The notes beneath the pieces were generated by a model. It worked only from the letters and a program-made list of their open reading frames with translations. It did not search any database and was not told the DNA's origin. From Lamellibrachia columna (taxonomy: Eukaryota; Annelida; Polychaeta; Sabellida; Siboglinidae): 64,000 bases of DNA. Positions 1 through 11,249 of the stretch are shown here, piece after piece (the stretch's first letter is position 1; the number at the start of each line of letters is the position of its first letter). The stretch is taken from NCBI GenBank assembly GCA_963662155.1, contig OY759261.1, forward strand, positions 3,226,227 through 3,290,226, in the 5' to 3' direction. The position numbers and the translations under genes were made by a program.

Positions 1-1
1 G

Positions 2-92
2 TCGTCTACTGCTGGATCAGTTGGTATTACAACGTTTGAACCCCAAGGTGATCATCCTGAAATAGTAGAAAGAGAGTTACACACTGACAGAG
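2..92 (+). CDS. ZU5-domain protein, 5'-most visible exon (partial)
   Basis: The frame is open from base 2 to a consensus donor (AG/gtaagt) at 92/93 and encodes about 30 polar residues rich in Ser, Thr and acidic residues, with no known domain. It ends in phase 1. The next two exon candidates (770-805 and 1923-2217) also start after AG with the matching phase, so I read it as the upstream part of the ZU5 gene. The start codon lies outside the window. On its own this exon would be weak; its support is the agreement of phases downstream. Confidence 0.5.
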
Positions 93-599
93 GTAAGTTG
101 TTTTTAGTATAGAATCATGGAATGTGTATTATTGGGGAACAAGCCAAGTTGCCCAGGGTAAAAAGGCAGCCACTGCAAGAGCTTATGACTCATTGCACTG
201 CCTAGTCAAGTTTTGGTAGGGCAAGGGCAATGGCAACTTTAAGCTGTAACAATCATGTACAACTGCCGTTTTCGCAAAGCATTTGGTAGATGTTTGACAT
301 AGATAACTTAACAATGGCAGAAACATGCATTGTGGTGCTAATAATTGTATGTAATTATTGTTTGTTTTGTTATGTTATTTATGTCAAATGTCCACATTGG
401 TTTCTTTGATGTAATAACCCTGCCTGGAGGAATTTCGAATATTTTGTAATGTACAAACCATCACCATGGTCCCCCGAGCGCGCCTACAAAATTTCAGTCC
501 CATACATGCAAAACTGACGGGGATACGAGGGACAGACAAGCCACAGTTACATAATTCAAGAGCCAAACAAAAAGTGATGTGACATTGCTTCTGAACAAT

Positions 600-669
<70 letters not shown>

Positions 670-769
670 ACATATATATGTGTATGTATATATATATACA
701 TATATATATAATATTAGTGTTCAAACAGATATCTTCATCACATACAAAACATGTCATATTTTGTTTCAG
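93..769 (+). other. Intron 1 of the ZU5 gene with TA microsatellite
   Basis: The sequence is bordered by matching donor and acceptor. It holds a (TA)n/TATG microsatellite at about 600-712 and otherwise nothing recognisable. Confidence 0.45.
600..712. repeat. (TA)n microsatellite
   Basis: About 30 uninterrupted TA units are followed by interrupted TATG/TATA units, within an intron. Confidence 0.9.
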
Positions 770-805
770 AGCAAGTCAAATGCGGCCAGGAGGATGAATC
801 CAGAG
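770..805 (+). CDS. ZU5-domain protein, 36-bp micro-exon
   Basis: A pyrimidine-rich acceptor (ttgtttcag) and a donor (cagag/gtatg) border 36 bases that enter and leave in phase 1, so the exon adds exactly 12 residues without changing frame. The encoded peptide is acidic and polar with one Cys. It sits between the first exon and the ZU5 exon, and skipping it would keep the reading frame, so it could be an alternative exon. Support is splice sites plus phase only. Confidence 0.45.
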
Positions 806-1922
806 GTATGACAGTATATCTGATGTTTTGTCATGTGTGACGTTAACAAATAACACAATTTATGTATCTTGTTTTCGTTCAGCTGGACAAAGGCTTCTCC
901 TAATTAATGTCTGTTTAAATTGTATTTATTTCATGTCCCAATGTTATTACACTTTCATTTTTAATATTTTATATCACCATCTTGAATCATGTCATCTTCC
1001 TCTCCTCCATACATTGGCTGATATTTTTTCTTTTGTGTAATATTTGTATAAAAATGATTCTTCTTCCCAAATTGGGTGGCGGCCACAGCACAGATGTTAC
1101 AGCATCTTTCTCATATTTTCCCTCATGATCGCTTGTTGCATTCTCTCTCACTCTCTTTACACATCTGCCTTTTCTAGATATATCTTCACACAGCCCTTCC
1201 ATCTTAGTGTTGGTCTTCTCCTTCTACCACCCTTTGACTTAACCCTACTGTCTGTGGCAGTATGTTTCATCACTGTACATGACCTGCCCATTGCAATCTG
1301 TTCCCAACAATCTTACCTTCTCAGGTGCTTCTGCATTTCAATCTCTTCTCGCAATTCACCTCCTCCTTCTGTCATATCCCATTTCACAATACAGTTTTTT
1401 CAAGCCCTCTTGTTTTCAGCTGCCTGTATTCCCAACCCATACACACGCTGATAGCACTCAGGCTTCCATCACTTTTCCACTGTTTCTTCAACCTCCTATG
1501 CCACATGATGCCTTTCACTTTATTCCATGCTGCAGCTTGTTCGTCCAGCCTCCTGGCTGGCTGGCTGTGCATATTACTGGTATATAGCATGAAGACTCCA
1601 AATTTAAGACTCTGTCAACAATTGTATCATGCAACGATGCTAATGCCGATACAGTCATCAAATGGAGTACACAACAGTATTTGTCAACTTTGTTCAAGAA
1701 GAGAACAATTATGTCATATAAATATTGTTCCTTTTTAAAAAGAAACATTTCACTACCACCCTTCTTCCAGATATATTCACATAAAAAGTCACACAACAAA
1801 CTGATTGTAAAGTGTTAGTGCCTATTTTTCATAATCATTAAATCAATACTGCATAAGAAAGAAAGAAATTTCACCTGCTAGAATGCTTACATGATCCTAA
1901 CAGATACTGTATGCTGTTGCAG
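806..1922 (+). other. Intron 2 of the ZU5 gene
   Basis: This is a pyrimidine-rich intron (many CTT/TTC runs at 1130-1560). Several long open frames occur on both strands, but none shows a known domain or consistent splice phase, so I call none of them coding. Confidence 0.45.
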
Positions 1923-2217
1923 GGTTGGATGACCGTCAGTACTGGAACTTTTGTGTTGGTTCAGAAGGTTGCTGCATTCGTGTAAGAAATGTCTCACTGA
2001 CAATTCCAAAGGGTGCTCTTGAAAAAGAGTGCACAATTTCAATAGCCTTCAGTTACAATGCTTCAGACCGGCCTAAGTTACCATATAACCAGCTCTTGGT
2101 TGGGCCGGTGGTCCACTGCCTGCCGCATGGTATGTCCTTCAAACAGCCCGTCACACTGTCATTTGACTATGACCCAGAAGCAGTGCAGGAATCATCGAAG
2201 ATGCTGGTGTTGTACAG
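1923..2217 (+). CDS. ZU5-domain exon
   Basis: The exon follows an AG acceptor after a pyrimidine tract and ends at TACAG/gtatgt in phase 2. The protein shows the ZU5 pattern: a beta-strand start, the VSLTIPKGAL-type motif near residues 20-30, then a GPVVHCLPHGMSF stretch and a PVTLSFDYD ending. ZU5 domains occur in ankyrins, UNC5 netrin receptors, ZO-1 and PIDD, usually followed by a UPA domain and a death domain; I see neither in this window. The ZU5 fold normally packs against a neighbouring domain and mediates protein contacts. The exon encodes about 98 residues, close to a full ZU5. I cannot assign it to a named gene, because invertebrate genomes carry many unnamed ZU5 proteins. This is the most confident host coding segment of the window. 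Confidence 0.8.
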
Positions 2218-2394
2218 GTATGTACTTGCATGTTTAGTTAATTTATCTATCAGAGGAAAATTAATTTGGTTATTCTAAATGTGTACATTGATGATACCAT
2301 GAGTTGTACCATAATTAGAAGAAGCAAAACTCACTATAATATCTGTAGGATTACAGATTTTTACAATAGATTAAAGTGAAACAAATTTCATGGT

Positions 2395-2702
2395 TTGCAC
2401 CTGTAAGAGTTGCTAAAACATAACCATTTGCAACTACAATTAAGAATATCATGCCAGTGGTTTACTAGGAAAACCTTGTTGTACACACAGCTTCTTAATT
2501 TCATGGGCCACGCCATACTGTTAGATAACCCTACGTTACAAGTGTCATAGTCTGGCAATATTTGCTTGCTAAATGAAAATATATTCATTTACACGTATTC
2601 CTAGGATATGGCCATGTTAGTTGTGTCCAAACTCAATTTATGTAACATAGTTTGGCCTTTGTTTACTAAACTAGTCCTCTTTCTGGCAAAATAACATGTT
2701 TG
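2395..2702. repeat. Dispersed repeat, family A, single-unit copy
   Basis: This stretch matches 59600-59830 plus 61190-61285 in order and orientation (shared landmarks: CCATTTGCAACTACAATTAA, ATGGCC and the block TTTGGCCTTTGTTTACTAAA). Here the middle part exists once; at 60 kb it has become a 117-bp array. The repeat type is unknown and no coding capacity is seen. Confidence 0.75.
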
Positions 2703-3480
2703 TTTCAGACTTTGCGTTGGTTCCGTGTATGCCGTCCTCCCTTAAAATGTTACTTGTAGTCTAGGTTAACCCGATTTCATAGAACTATGCATGTGCTTAT
2801 CGGTTGCACTAATTAACATGTCAGCCCTCGATCATTCGGAGAAATGACCAGAATCTCCCACTTTTAGAACACATTCTGAGTAAATCACTGGTGTGATATT
2901 CTTGATTTTAGTTGCACGTGGTTAGTTTTTATTATCTCTTAGGTGCATAGCCCCAAAAACATGGCTTTTGCTTCGCTTTAAGTTTTCTATGTAAAGTATT
3001 GTTTCTTAATTAACGTCTACTTGGGAATTCTCTGTCTGTTGATCTATTTATTTAATTTATTTGAGTAGGGCTAAAATCAATGACTGGAAATGGGGTCAGT
3101 AAGTATGTTTGATGGAGAAGAAGGGACATTCTGTATATGAACCAAATAAATCCACATCAAATACTGCAAACAACCACTACATCCCAACTTAACTTAATGA
3201 GGACCATTTTTCATCAATTGGTAGCATCATTCTAGTTGTCATTATGATGTAAATTGGACACGCAACACGTACACCTGTGTTACGCTATTCACATTGGAAT
3301 GGTTCTAAAAATAGTACGTACAACATCTATGATGACACAGTTGGTTCATTTAAAATTCACTGCCACTTTCAATATATACCAAGATTGATATCCAAAGCAA
3401 CAAGTTTACTGATAATCCATCCATGTTTTGTTTAGACATGGTACACCTTTGACTGATATCTGTAAATTTTCATATTTGTA
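2703..3480. other. Intron sequence without recognisable features
   Basis: AT-rich, with no open frame of interest, no array and no clear repeat termini. Confidence 0.5.
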
Positions 3481-3485
3481 ATATA

Positions 3486-4890
3486 ATGTGCCTTTCATTG
3501 CAGTTTTGTAAAGTGATTTGTAAATTATTAGAAAGGTTAATTAAAGACCATATGGTGGACTTCCTCGTTAAGCATAAATTATTAAATTCATCTCAACATG
3601 GATTCCTTAAAGCGAGGTCATGCTTAACAAATATGTTATGTTTTTTGGAAGAAATCACTAAGTGGATAGACGTGGGATCGCCAGTAGATATTATCTACTT
3701 AGATTTTCAGAAAGCTTTTGACAAAGTGCCACATCAAAGATTACTACTTAAATTAAAAGCCCATGGTATCGGGGATAGCATAACTGACTGGATAGAACAA
3801 TGGCTGACTGACAGAAGACAATGAGTTGTAGTAGATGGAGAAGTTTCAAATTGGAAATCAGTTTTGAGTGGGGTACCTCAAGGATCAGTATTAGGACCTA
3901 TATTATTCTTAATTTATATCAATGACTTGGACGACAGTATAACAAGTAACGTACTGAAATTTGCGGATGACACAAAACTGTTTAGAAAGGTTAATACTGA
4001 TGGTGATAAACAACATTTACAAAACGATCTAGACAGATTAGTGAAATGGTCTGAGAAATAGCAGATGTTGTTCAATTTTGGGAAATGTAAATGCCTACAT
4101 ACAGGACATAGGAACTTGAATGTAAACTATAAAATGGGAGATACTGTTCTGGGTACTACTGTAAAAGAAAAGGACTTAGGAGTTACAATAAGCGCTGATA
4201 TGAAAGTTTCAGAGCAGTGTGGTATTGCAGCTTCAAAGGGTAATCAAATTCTTGGATTGATTAGAAGAAACATAACATACAAGGGAAAAAAGTTAATTAT
4301 ACCTCTTTATAAAGCAATAGTTAGACCTCATTTAGAATACTGTATACAAGCATGGAGACCATATCGTAAGAAGGATATAGATACGCTTGAACGCATACAA
4401 AGGAGAGCAACTAAAATGATTCCAGAACTGAGAGACCTTAGTTATGAAGAACGCCTGAAAGAATGTGGTTTAACAACTCTAGAGACAAGGAGGTTAAGAG
4501 GAGATCAGATTGAAGTTTTTAAGATATTGAATGGGTATGAAAATATTGATAGAAATATGTTTTTCTCACTCAAGAAGGATAGCAGAACTAGAGGACATGA
4601 GGTAAAATTAGTAAAGGATCAATGTAGATTGGACATCAGGAAGCACTCGTTCTCACAGAGGACAATAAATGAATGGAACAAATTGTCTACAGATTGTGTA
4701 ACTGCTAGCAGCGTGAATATGTTTAAAAACAAGGTTGGCACATATCTCAGGAGGGCGGGCTATAAGTAGATGAACATTGTTGGACTCTCGATAAGCCAAT
4801 GGCTTCCTTGTCCACTTGCCAGCTGGGCCTTTGGCTTGGATGGCAAATCTTGTTAAATCTTGTTAAGTTTTAGTTAGATAACTGGCATTT
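3486..4890 (+). mobile_element. CR1/jockey-type LINE, reverse transcriptase and 3' end, two in-frame stops
   Basis: A single frame encodes a LINE reverse transcriptase interrupted only by TGA at about 3822 and TAG at about 4059. In order it shows the finger motif QHGFLKARS, LDFQKAFDKVPHQRL (block with the first catalytic Asp), SGVPQGSVLGPILFLIYIND and the catalytic FADD, then the thumb and the C-terminal region with RRATKMIP and RRLRGDQIEVFKI. The endonuclease half is absent, so the copy is 5' truncated, as LINE insertions often are. The 3' UTR (4770-4880) carries TTGGACTCTCGATAAGCCAA and ends in short TTGTTAAATC repeats. Two shorter copies with the same 3' end lie at 23912-24440 and, reversed, at 34330-34482. 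I place it in the CR1/jockey group by motif; clade assignment needs a tree. It sits inside an intron of the ZU5 gene. Confidence 0.88.
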
Positions 4891-5252
4891 GCTCGTAAAT
4901 TCACCTGGCATATCGCTGTTGAAAAGTCAAAACAATGGAAGTCGAATTTCGTGTGTTGGCGTTTAATGCACCTAATAGGCACATATCAAACCAACCACTT
5001 AGTACAAATCAAACTGGACTTCCAGTGTTTTGACTCTCCAACAGCGACGTATTACAGCAATATTATGTCAATCTTCTTTATTCCAACTACTGGTTGTATT
5101 AACAGTTTTTCTTGGTTTAATAAAAATGTTAAGCTTTTATTTTCTAAATTCTACATCGATGATATGCATTTACCACATGGCAAAATATTCATGATAAATA
5201 TGTTGCATGTGCATGGATTTGTTTAGAGGTTTCACTGATGTGGCCTTCATAG
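4891..5252. other. Intron remainder upstream of the Cys-rich exon
   Basis: No motif or array was recognised. Confidence 0.4.
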
Positions 5253-5595
5253 ACATCTACATTGTCCATTTTGTAGTGAGACTGGTGTGGATGAACCCAT
5301 GTGTTGGACGGAGTGCAAACCACGTGCTGAATGCACTGAGGATGGGTCTACCAAGACATGCTCCATTTTGACCAACCACTTCACTGCATATGCTCTTGTC
5401 ACCCAGAAAGCTGTGACAACTATTATGCTAGCTACTGTGGCAGCAATAGTTGCTGCGATGTTGGCAGATGCATGGTCAGGTTGTACAACAGAGATAGTTG
5501 TCGTGTCAGCTGCTGTGGCATTAGTTGCTCTGACTTGTTCAGCTCTTTGGACAACAATGACAGCTGCTATGTACGAGTCTATGCTTGGGTCACCT
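5253..5595 (+). CDS. ZU5-domain protein, exon after the ZU5 domain with two hydrophobic segments
   Basis: The acceptor (cttcatag) gives phase 2, matching the end of the ZU5 exon, and the donor is ideal (cacct/gtaagt), leaving in phase 0. The first 45 residues are Cys-rich and end in an ILTNHFTAYALV motif, the kind of strand seen at the end of ZU5-linked extracellular beta modules in invertebrate proteins. Two alanine- and valine-rich hydrophobic stretches of about 20 residues follow, separated by a short polar loop; they could be membrane helices. This suggests a membrane protein with ZU5 on one side. A CR1-like LINE sits in the intron just upstream (3.5-4.9 kb). A second open frame through the same bases encodes a Cys-rich peptide and is probably a shadow. 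Confidence 0.6.
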
Positions 5596-5645
5596 GTAAG
5601 TTTTTTTATATACTCAGCATCAAAAGAAAGGTACATTTGCCACTA

Positions 5646-5710
5646 GTGTGTGTGTGCGTGCGTGCGTGCGTGAGTGCGCACGCATGTGCGTATGTGTGTG
5701 TGTGTAATAA
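5646..5710. repeat. (TG)n-rich microsatellite with CG interruptions
   Basis: Alternating TG and CG dinucleotides, further scattered at 5755-5800. Alternating purine-pyrimidine tracts of this kind can adopt Z-DNA. Confidence 0.75.
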
Positions 5711-5979
5711 CAATATATGTGTGGAGTTTTTTGCATGGATTTGTGGGTGTAATGTACATATGTATGTGTGCACGCACGTACATACGTGTGTATATACCTT
5801 GTCTTAGCTTTATTTCAAAACTACCAATTAATAACGTTTACTGAGCATCGCACTTAGTAAGTAATACTAAGAAAACAATTGATTCAATTTTTGTTTTGTT
5901 TTACTGCAGATTCTGATTAGTTTTAAATGTGGATCAAATCACAGAGTCGTACAAAACTAAATGTATGCCAAGAACCTGA

Positions 5980-6345
5980 CAGACTAGAAAGCATTCATAG
6001 TTGATATCACTGAAATAGACTAGAAGGCATTCATAGTTGTTGTTACTGAAATAGATTAGAAGGCATTCATAGTTGTTGTTACTGAAATAGATTAGAAGGC
6101 ATTCATAGTTGTTGTTACTGAAATAGACTAGAAGGCATTCATAGTTGTTGTTACTGAAATAGATTAGAAGGCATTCATAGTTGATATCACTGAAATAGAC
6201 TAGAAGGCATTCATAGTTGTTGTTACTGAAATAGATTAGAAGGCATTCATAGTTGTTATCACTGAAATAGACTAGAAGGCATTCATAGTTGATATTACTG
6301 AAATAGACTAGAAGACATTCATAGTTGTTGTTACTGAAATATTAG
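5980..6345. repeat. 36-bp minisatellite, about 10 copies
   Basis: Landmark AAGGCATTCATAGTTG recurs every 36 bases. The units alternate between a GATATCAC and a GTTGTTAC variant. Confidence 0.92.
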
Positions 6346-6716
6346 GCTTAATATAATGTTAGTATAAGGGAATTAATGACTTTATGAAAAATAAATATTT
6401 TATGACAAAAATATTACAAAAATAAACATCTAAATTTCTGGTGGTGTTGCACAACATTGAGGAATGTATCACTAAAATATGATCATGCCAAAAAGGTAAT
6501 CTTATTTCCTGAATATAATTTACTGGTAAAACAAACCAACTACCCAGGTATATATATATATGATGGATAATTTGTGTTAACAAAGACATTATGAACTTTA
6601 TGAATGGTAGGTGAACAGGTCGATTTTACCAATTGTACGACAGAATACAGCTTTCTGCATGTTAAGTATATACCCATTGTATCTGAAAAAAAACAATGTT
6701 AGTGACATACCAACAC
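6346..6716. other. No recognisable feature
   Basis: AT-rich spacer between the 36-bp array and the pyrimidine-rich array. Confidence 0.5.
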
Positions 6717-7640
6717 AACATCCTCAGTTCCTTCATATTAACCACCCTTACAACTCAATCCATTCAACTAACAACCTTCACCCCTCAGTCCATTCATCAA
6801 ACCACCTTCACCCTCAGTTCTATATCCTAACAAACTTCACCCCTCAGTCCATTCACCTAACCACATTCACCCTCAGTTCGTGCACCCTAACCTCATTCAC
6901 CCTCCATTTTTTTTCACGTAGCCACCTTCACCCCTCAATTCCTTCACTGTAGCCACCTTCTCCCCTCACTCCATTCACCTAACCACCTTCACCCCTCAGT
7001 CCTTTCACCTAACCATTTTCACCACTCAGTCCATTCACCTAATCACAACTACCTTCACCCCTCAGTCCTTTCACCTAACCACCTTCACCCCTCAGTTTTG
7101 TTCATATAACCACCTTCAGCCTAAGTTTTTTTTCTTCACAAACCACCTTCACCTTCAGTCGTATCACCTAGCCACCTTCAACTCTGAATCCTTTCACCTA
7201 ACCACCTTCACCTCTCAATCCTTTCACCTAACAACTTCACCCCTTTCACCTAACCACCTTTACTTCTCAATCCTTACACCTAACCACCTTCACCCCTCAG
7301 TCATTTCACCTAACCACCTTCACCTCTCGGTCCTTTCACTTAACCACCTTCACTTCTCAGTCCTTTAAATTAACCATATTTGCCTCTCAATCCATTCACC
7401 TAACCACCTTCAACCGTCAGTTTTGTTCACATAACCACCTTCACCACACAGTACTTTCACCTAACCACCTTCACCCCTCAGTTCCTTCACCCTAACCACC
7501 TTCACCCCTCAGTCATTTCACCTAACCACATTCACCTCGCAGTCATTTCACCTAACCACCTTCACTCGTCAGTCCATTGGCCTAACCACCTTCACCCCTC
7601 AATCCTTTCACCTAATCAACTTCATCCTCAGTACATTCAC
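6717..7640. repeat. Degenerate pyrimidine/A-rich ~30-bp minisatellite
   Basis: Around 30 imperfect units built on CACCTAACCACCTTCACC and CCTCAGTCCTTTC. The + strand is almost free of G over more than 900 bases. It is older and more diverged than the 33-bp array that follows. Confidence 0.85.
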
Positions 7641-7659
7641 ATTCACTGGTTAGGTGAAA

Positions 7660-7977
7660 CGTCTGCTTTACCCTCCCCCACTTAAACTTATCACCCTGCT
7701 TTACCCTCCCCCACTTAGACTTACACCCTGCTTTACCCTCCCCCACTTAGACTTATCACCCTGCTTTACCCTCCCCCACTTAGACTTATCACCCTGCTTT
7801 ACCCTCCCCCACTTAGACTTACACCCTGCTTTACCCTCCCCCACTTAGACTTATCACCCTGCTTTACCCTCCCCCACTTAGACTTATCACCCTGCTTTAC
7901 CCTCCCCCACTTAGACTTACACCCTGCTTTACCCTCGCCCACTTAGACTTACCACCCTGCTTTACCCTCCCCCACTT
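7660..7977. repeat. 33-bp minisatellite, left block
   Basis: About 9-10 units containing CCCCCACTTAGACTTA and CACCCTGCTTTACC; some units are 31 bp (two bases lost before CACCCTG). The same repeat resumes at 12898, so the 4.9 kb between looks like an insertion into one array. Confidence 0.92.
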
Positions 7978-8075
7978 AGCCTCGATTATCCAGGCTCCGC
8001 GCTGTGGCGCCACCGTTTGTCGCACACATCATCGCCTGGACACAGAGTGGGGTTCCCATTGTGACGGAAATTATT

Positions 8076-8100
8076 TATGCGCCCAAATTCTGGGCGCATA
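8076..8100. other. Perfect 10-bp stem, 5-base loop hairpin
   Basis: TATGCGCCCA and TGGGCGCATA flank AATTC. It is GC-rich in an AT-rich setting, 100 bp inside the left end of the candidate 4.9-kb element. Confidence 0.7.
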
Positions 8101-8234
8101 CATAAGTAGCTCATTAAGCTCGATGATGACGCTGATTGGCTGCTGGCACTTCATCCGGTAACGCCTACAGAAATACAAATCGAGTCGCTACGAGTCGCAC
8201 GTACTATCGACAGAGCAAGAGTCGTTAAATTTAG

Positions 8235-8374
8235 AATTTGCAACAGTTTGCCTGCATCCAGAACATTACTGATGGACGTTATGTGATGGGAATACTTCCA
8301 ACAGGGTACGGAGAAACCCTCATATACACAGTTCTCCCTCGTGTACTTGATAAGTTACCCGGCAATATCGGCTG
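8235..8374 (+). pseudogene. RecQ-like helicase, motif I exon, P-loop lysine lost
   Basis: The frame encodes the pattern of RecQ-family motif I: CIQNITDGRYVMGILPTGYG followed by E-T-L-I-Y and VLPRVLDKL. RecQ helicases use the Lys of GKT/GKS in this motif to bind ATP phosphates; here the codon is GAA (Glu), one base from AAA, which should abolish ATPase activity. The frame opens just after an in-frame TAG at 8232, so no upstream coding part is joined. The downstream border may be the GT at 8375. Motifs Ia to Ic are not found before the next fragment at 9396. Confidence 0.6.
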
Positions 8375-9395
8375 GTACACGTTGACATGCCATGGTGTTG
8401 CCTTTTATTTACTGTTGGTAATCGGAAGAAAGACTACACACGATGGGCCTTGGACTTGGTGGCGCGGTTCACCCGAAGCTGAGCGGTAGCACTATTGATA
8501 CGGGTAAGCCATTGTATTGATTTCAGTTTCATACATATAGCATATGGCTGACTATTACGGTAACGCAGATTTCTCATGTCACTCGTGATTCATGTTTGCA
8601 TTGCAATCAAGTTAGTTATAAAAAAGGCACCTGAAAACAGGTGAAAATAAGTGTGATTTGGGGCTCTTACCCCTTGTTTTTAGTAAAGCATTAGTTTAAT
8701 AAATTTATCATATTTTATACAATTAAATCAAACTTGCATACGCCTATATTACTTCCTAATTAGCTTACCTAGTACCTATATGGTACACCCGTTTGGTATT
8801 GCAGTTACTAATATAATATGGTATTGATGTAGCTCTCAGCCAAAGATAGACCCCTCATAAATGTAACGCGAATTACCGAAATAGCTAATTTTTCCTCTCT
8901 CTACTCTGTTTCTTGTATGTATACATAACCAAACATAACCAGTTATTTTCCCATACTGACTGATATGTGGGTCAATCAGTGTCAAATCGACCAATTATCA
9001 GGAAATTTTAAAAGTTGATGCCTCAGAATTTGCTTAAATTTTAACTGATGATTAATAGCTATGTCTGAGCACTTCAGCAAAAGCATTTACATGCAAATTG
9101 TGTATGTAATGTGAAAGTGTCCAAAAACGCATCCACAAATGGACAATGGCCTAAATTGCAACTAGTACACGTTTTTGCTGACCAGAAAAAAGATGAGCAC
9201 TTCTTTATGGCTTCAGGGGCATTCAATTTGAAGAAACTTAACTGTCAGTTTTTTTTAAATGTATCTCATCTGCTGAATGCACCTCACTTTGCAACTTCAA
9301 TTCTAATTTAATTTTTTTTTTTTTCAGTTCAGATTTACATTTGTTCCTGAAGTGTAGAAATAAAAGTTAGATTAATCTTAATTATACTTTTTCAG
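8375..9395. other. Intron-like sequence between helicase fragments
   Basis: No helicase motif, array or recognisable repeat was seen. A short open frame at 9111-9311 has no domain. Confidence 0.4.
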
Positions 9396-9445
9396 GAGAG
9401 ACTACATACAATTGTAGTTGATGAGGCTCACTGCATTACCGAATG
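9396..9445 (+). pseudogene. RecQ-like helicase, motif II (DEAH) exon
   Basis: Bordered by TTTTTCAG and TG/gtaatt, 50 bases encode VVDEAHCITEW, the Walker B signature of RecQ-type superfamily 2 helicases (DEAH followed by CxxxW). It leaves in phase 2, which fits the next fragment at 10562 so that the Trp codon is completed across the intron. This match in phase shows the pieces once belonged to one gene. Confidence 0.7.
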
Positions 9446-10561
9446 GTAATTGAAACATTCATAATTATATCAGCAGTATCATACTACCATTTCTTTGAAC
9501 CACAATGTATTAACAAAAACACTGACTATGCAATTCCTCATTGTTTTTCATACATTGATAATTAAGTTTACATTATTTTAATTTATATTTTTTACAATGT
9601 TCATTACATAGATATAACTACTAAATGGGATATTACTGTCATGATAGAGAACTTTAGTTCCACAACTTACAATTAAAAGCAGATACAAAATATTAAGGGT
9701 GGCCCATGTATAGACACATTCCAAACTTGGCATTGTGTTTGTGCACATGAATGTGTATCATTTGTGATGCTTATTAACATTGATGCGAAGTTGCATTGAG
9801 AACTTGATTTTCAATGAAAATCATTCACAAATCATAACCCCTGTAAAAGTGTGATTTTAACTTACTTGATTGGTTGATCCACTTACATTAGATGTGTACT
9901 ATTTATATGTATGTTAGGGAGGAAATGGTGGTAATGAGTGGATGGTATACACCTTCATCCCTGTGCAATGCTACATAGACAATTATGAAAAAAGCATAAC
10001 AATAACAATTATGGCAAGTATTACTTGATAACAAGATCTGTTTTTAATAATTTAATTCCTGTATGCCACCAACTTAACACATTGGGCACTTGTTATGTTG
10101 TACACACATAAAATATGATAAATTATGATATTCTGATGTAAAACAATACACATGAATAATAATATTGATCAACATGCCTAATTAAATAAGAAATAACAAT
10201 TATTAATGGTGGCCAATTTGTGCATGTGTACAGTATGCATTTTGTTTGATTAAATTATATTATAAACATGTTTTGGTTGTCTACTGTCTGCAACACCTAT
10301 AAGTTTCAATCAGTCAGATCTCGTTTGGGCTGATTGTACGCATTTGTAAATTTATCACACTTTGACCTGTGACAATGAACAATATTGATATCCATCAATA
10401 TTGATATTCATCTGTTACATAATGTAACAATGGGTACTAGAACTAGACAAGTTCGAGTAACTTCCTATAACCATGCCTTGTAGTAAATAGTGCATATGAT
10501 AATAACTACTAATTTAATTATTTTACATTCCTATTCCTATTTTACGTTCCTGTTATTGTAG
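9446..10561. other. Intron-like sequence between helicase fragments
   Basis: AT-rich with no open frame of note. Confidence 0.4.
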
Positions 10562-10625
10562 GGCCAGTGACTTCCGTGAAGACTGCAACAGTTATTCCAG
10601 CCAAGAGGATCGACATCCAGAATGA
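10562..10625 (+). pseudogene. RecQ-like helicase, fragment after the DEAH motif, ends in a stop
   Basis: After the acceptor (attgtag) the frame continues the RecQ pattern with ASDFRED, corresponding to the conserved GHDFRPxY that follows CxxEW in the family, and then drifts and meets TGA at 10623-10625. The remaining helicase half (motifs III to VI) is not found in the next kilobases. The three pieces together are a decayed or 3'-truncated copy. Confidence 0.55.
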
Positions 10626-11249
10626 ACTTTGCATGACAGCTTCACTAGAAATTTTGGCATGTCTAGATCAGCCAAATATTGTATATCAGGCTGTGAAATC
10701 CACACGTTACACATGCATGGATTTACGAAACAGTGAACTGTGAATATGTGTATACTTAGCCGACAATGTCATATAGACTTATGCACTTTGCTGCAATGAG
10801 CCTATAATGTCCTGTGAACATTGACATGGATTGGATGTATGAAACAGTGAACTGTGAATGGTGCTGCATTGTACTATTATTATGGTCTTCCTTATACACC
10901 AGTGTATGCCAACTTTGGGTATTGTCTTTTTCCATGTCTTCATATCAGCCTACAGTGAACAATAAATAAACATTACTTCATGTTGAAGTACAGGATATTA
11001 TTTCATGACACAGTGAAATATGAATATTGATGTACTGGGCCTGTGGTGTACTGTAAACCAGTTTTGACATTGGACTATAAATATTGTTGCATTATGCATG
11101 CAGGAAATTACAAAGCTCTCATAATGTATAATAAATTGTGTTTTTTCAAACAATTATTTCCATATGCAAGAATATATTGGTGTTCTTTATAATTATACAG
11201 TAAACACTACAGATTCTACATATTTTGCCCATCGTGTATCTGGTTTGTT
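10626..11249. other. No recognisable feature
   Basis: AT-rich. The phrase GAAACAGTGAACTGTGAAT occurs twice about 100 bp apart, a small local duplication. Confidence 0.4.

Noticed and set aside
1044..1738. Overlapping open frames in the pyrimidine-rich intron
   Set aside because: Low-complexity C/T-rich DNA; hydrophobic Leu/Ser/Phe bias; no splice-phase fit with neighbouring exons.
5980..6345. CRISPR-like regular repeat
   Set aside because: Units are contiguous without unique spacers and the DNA is animal; the same applies to all other arrays.
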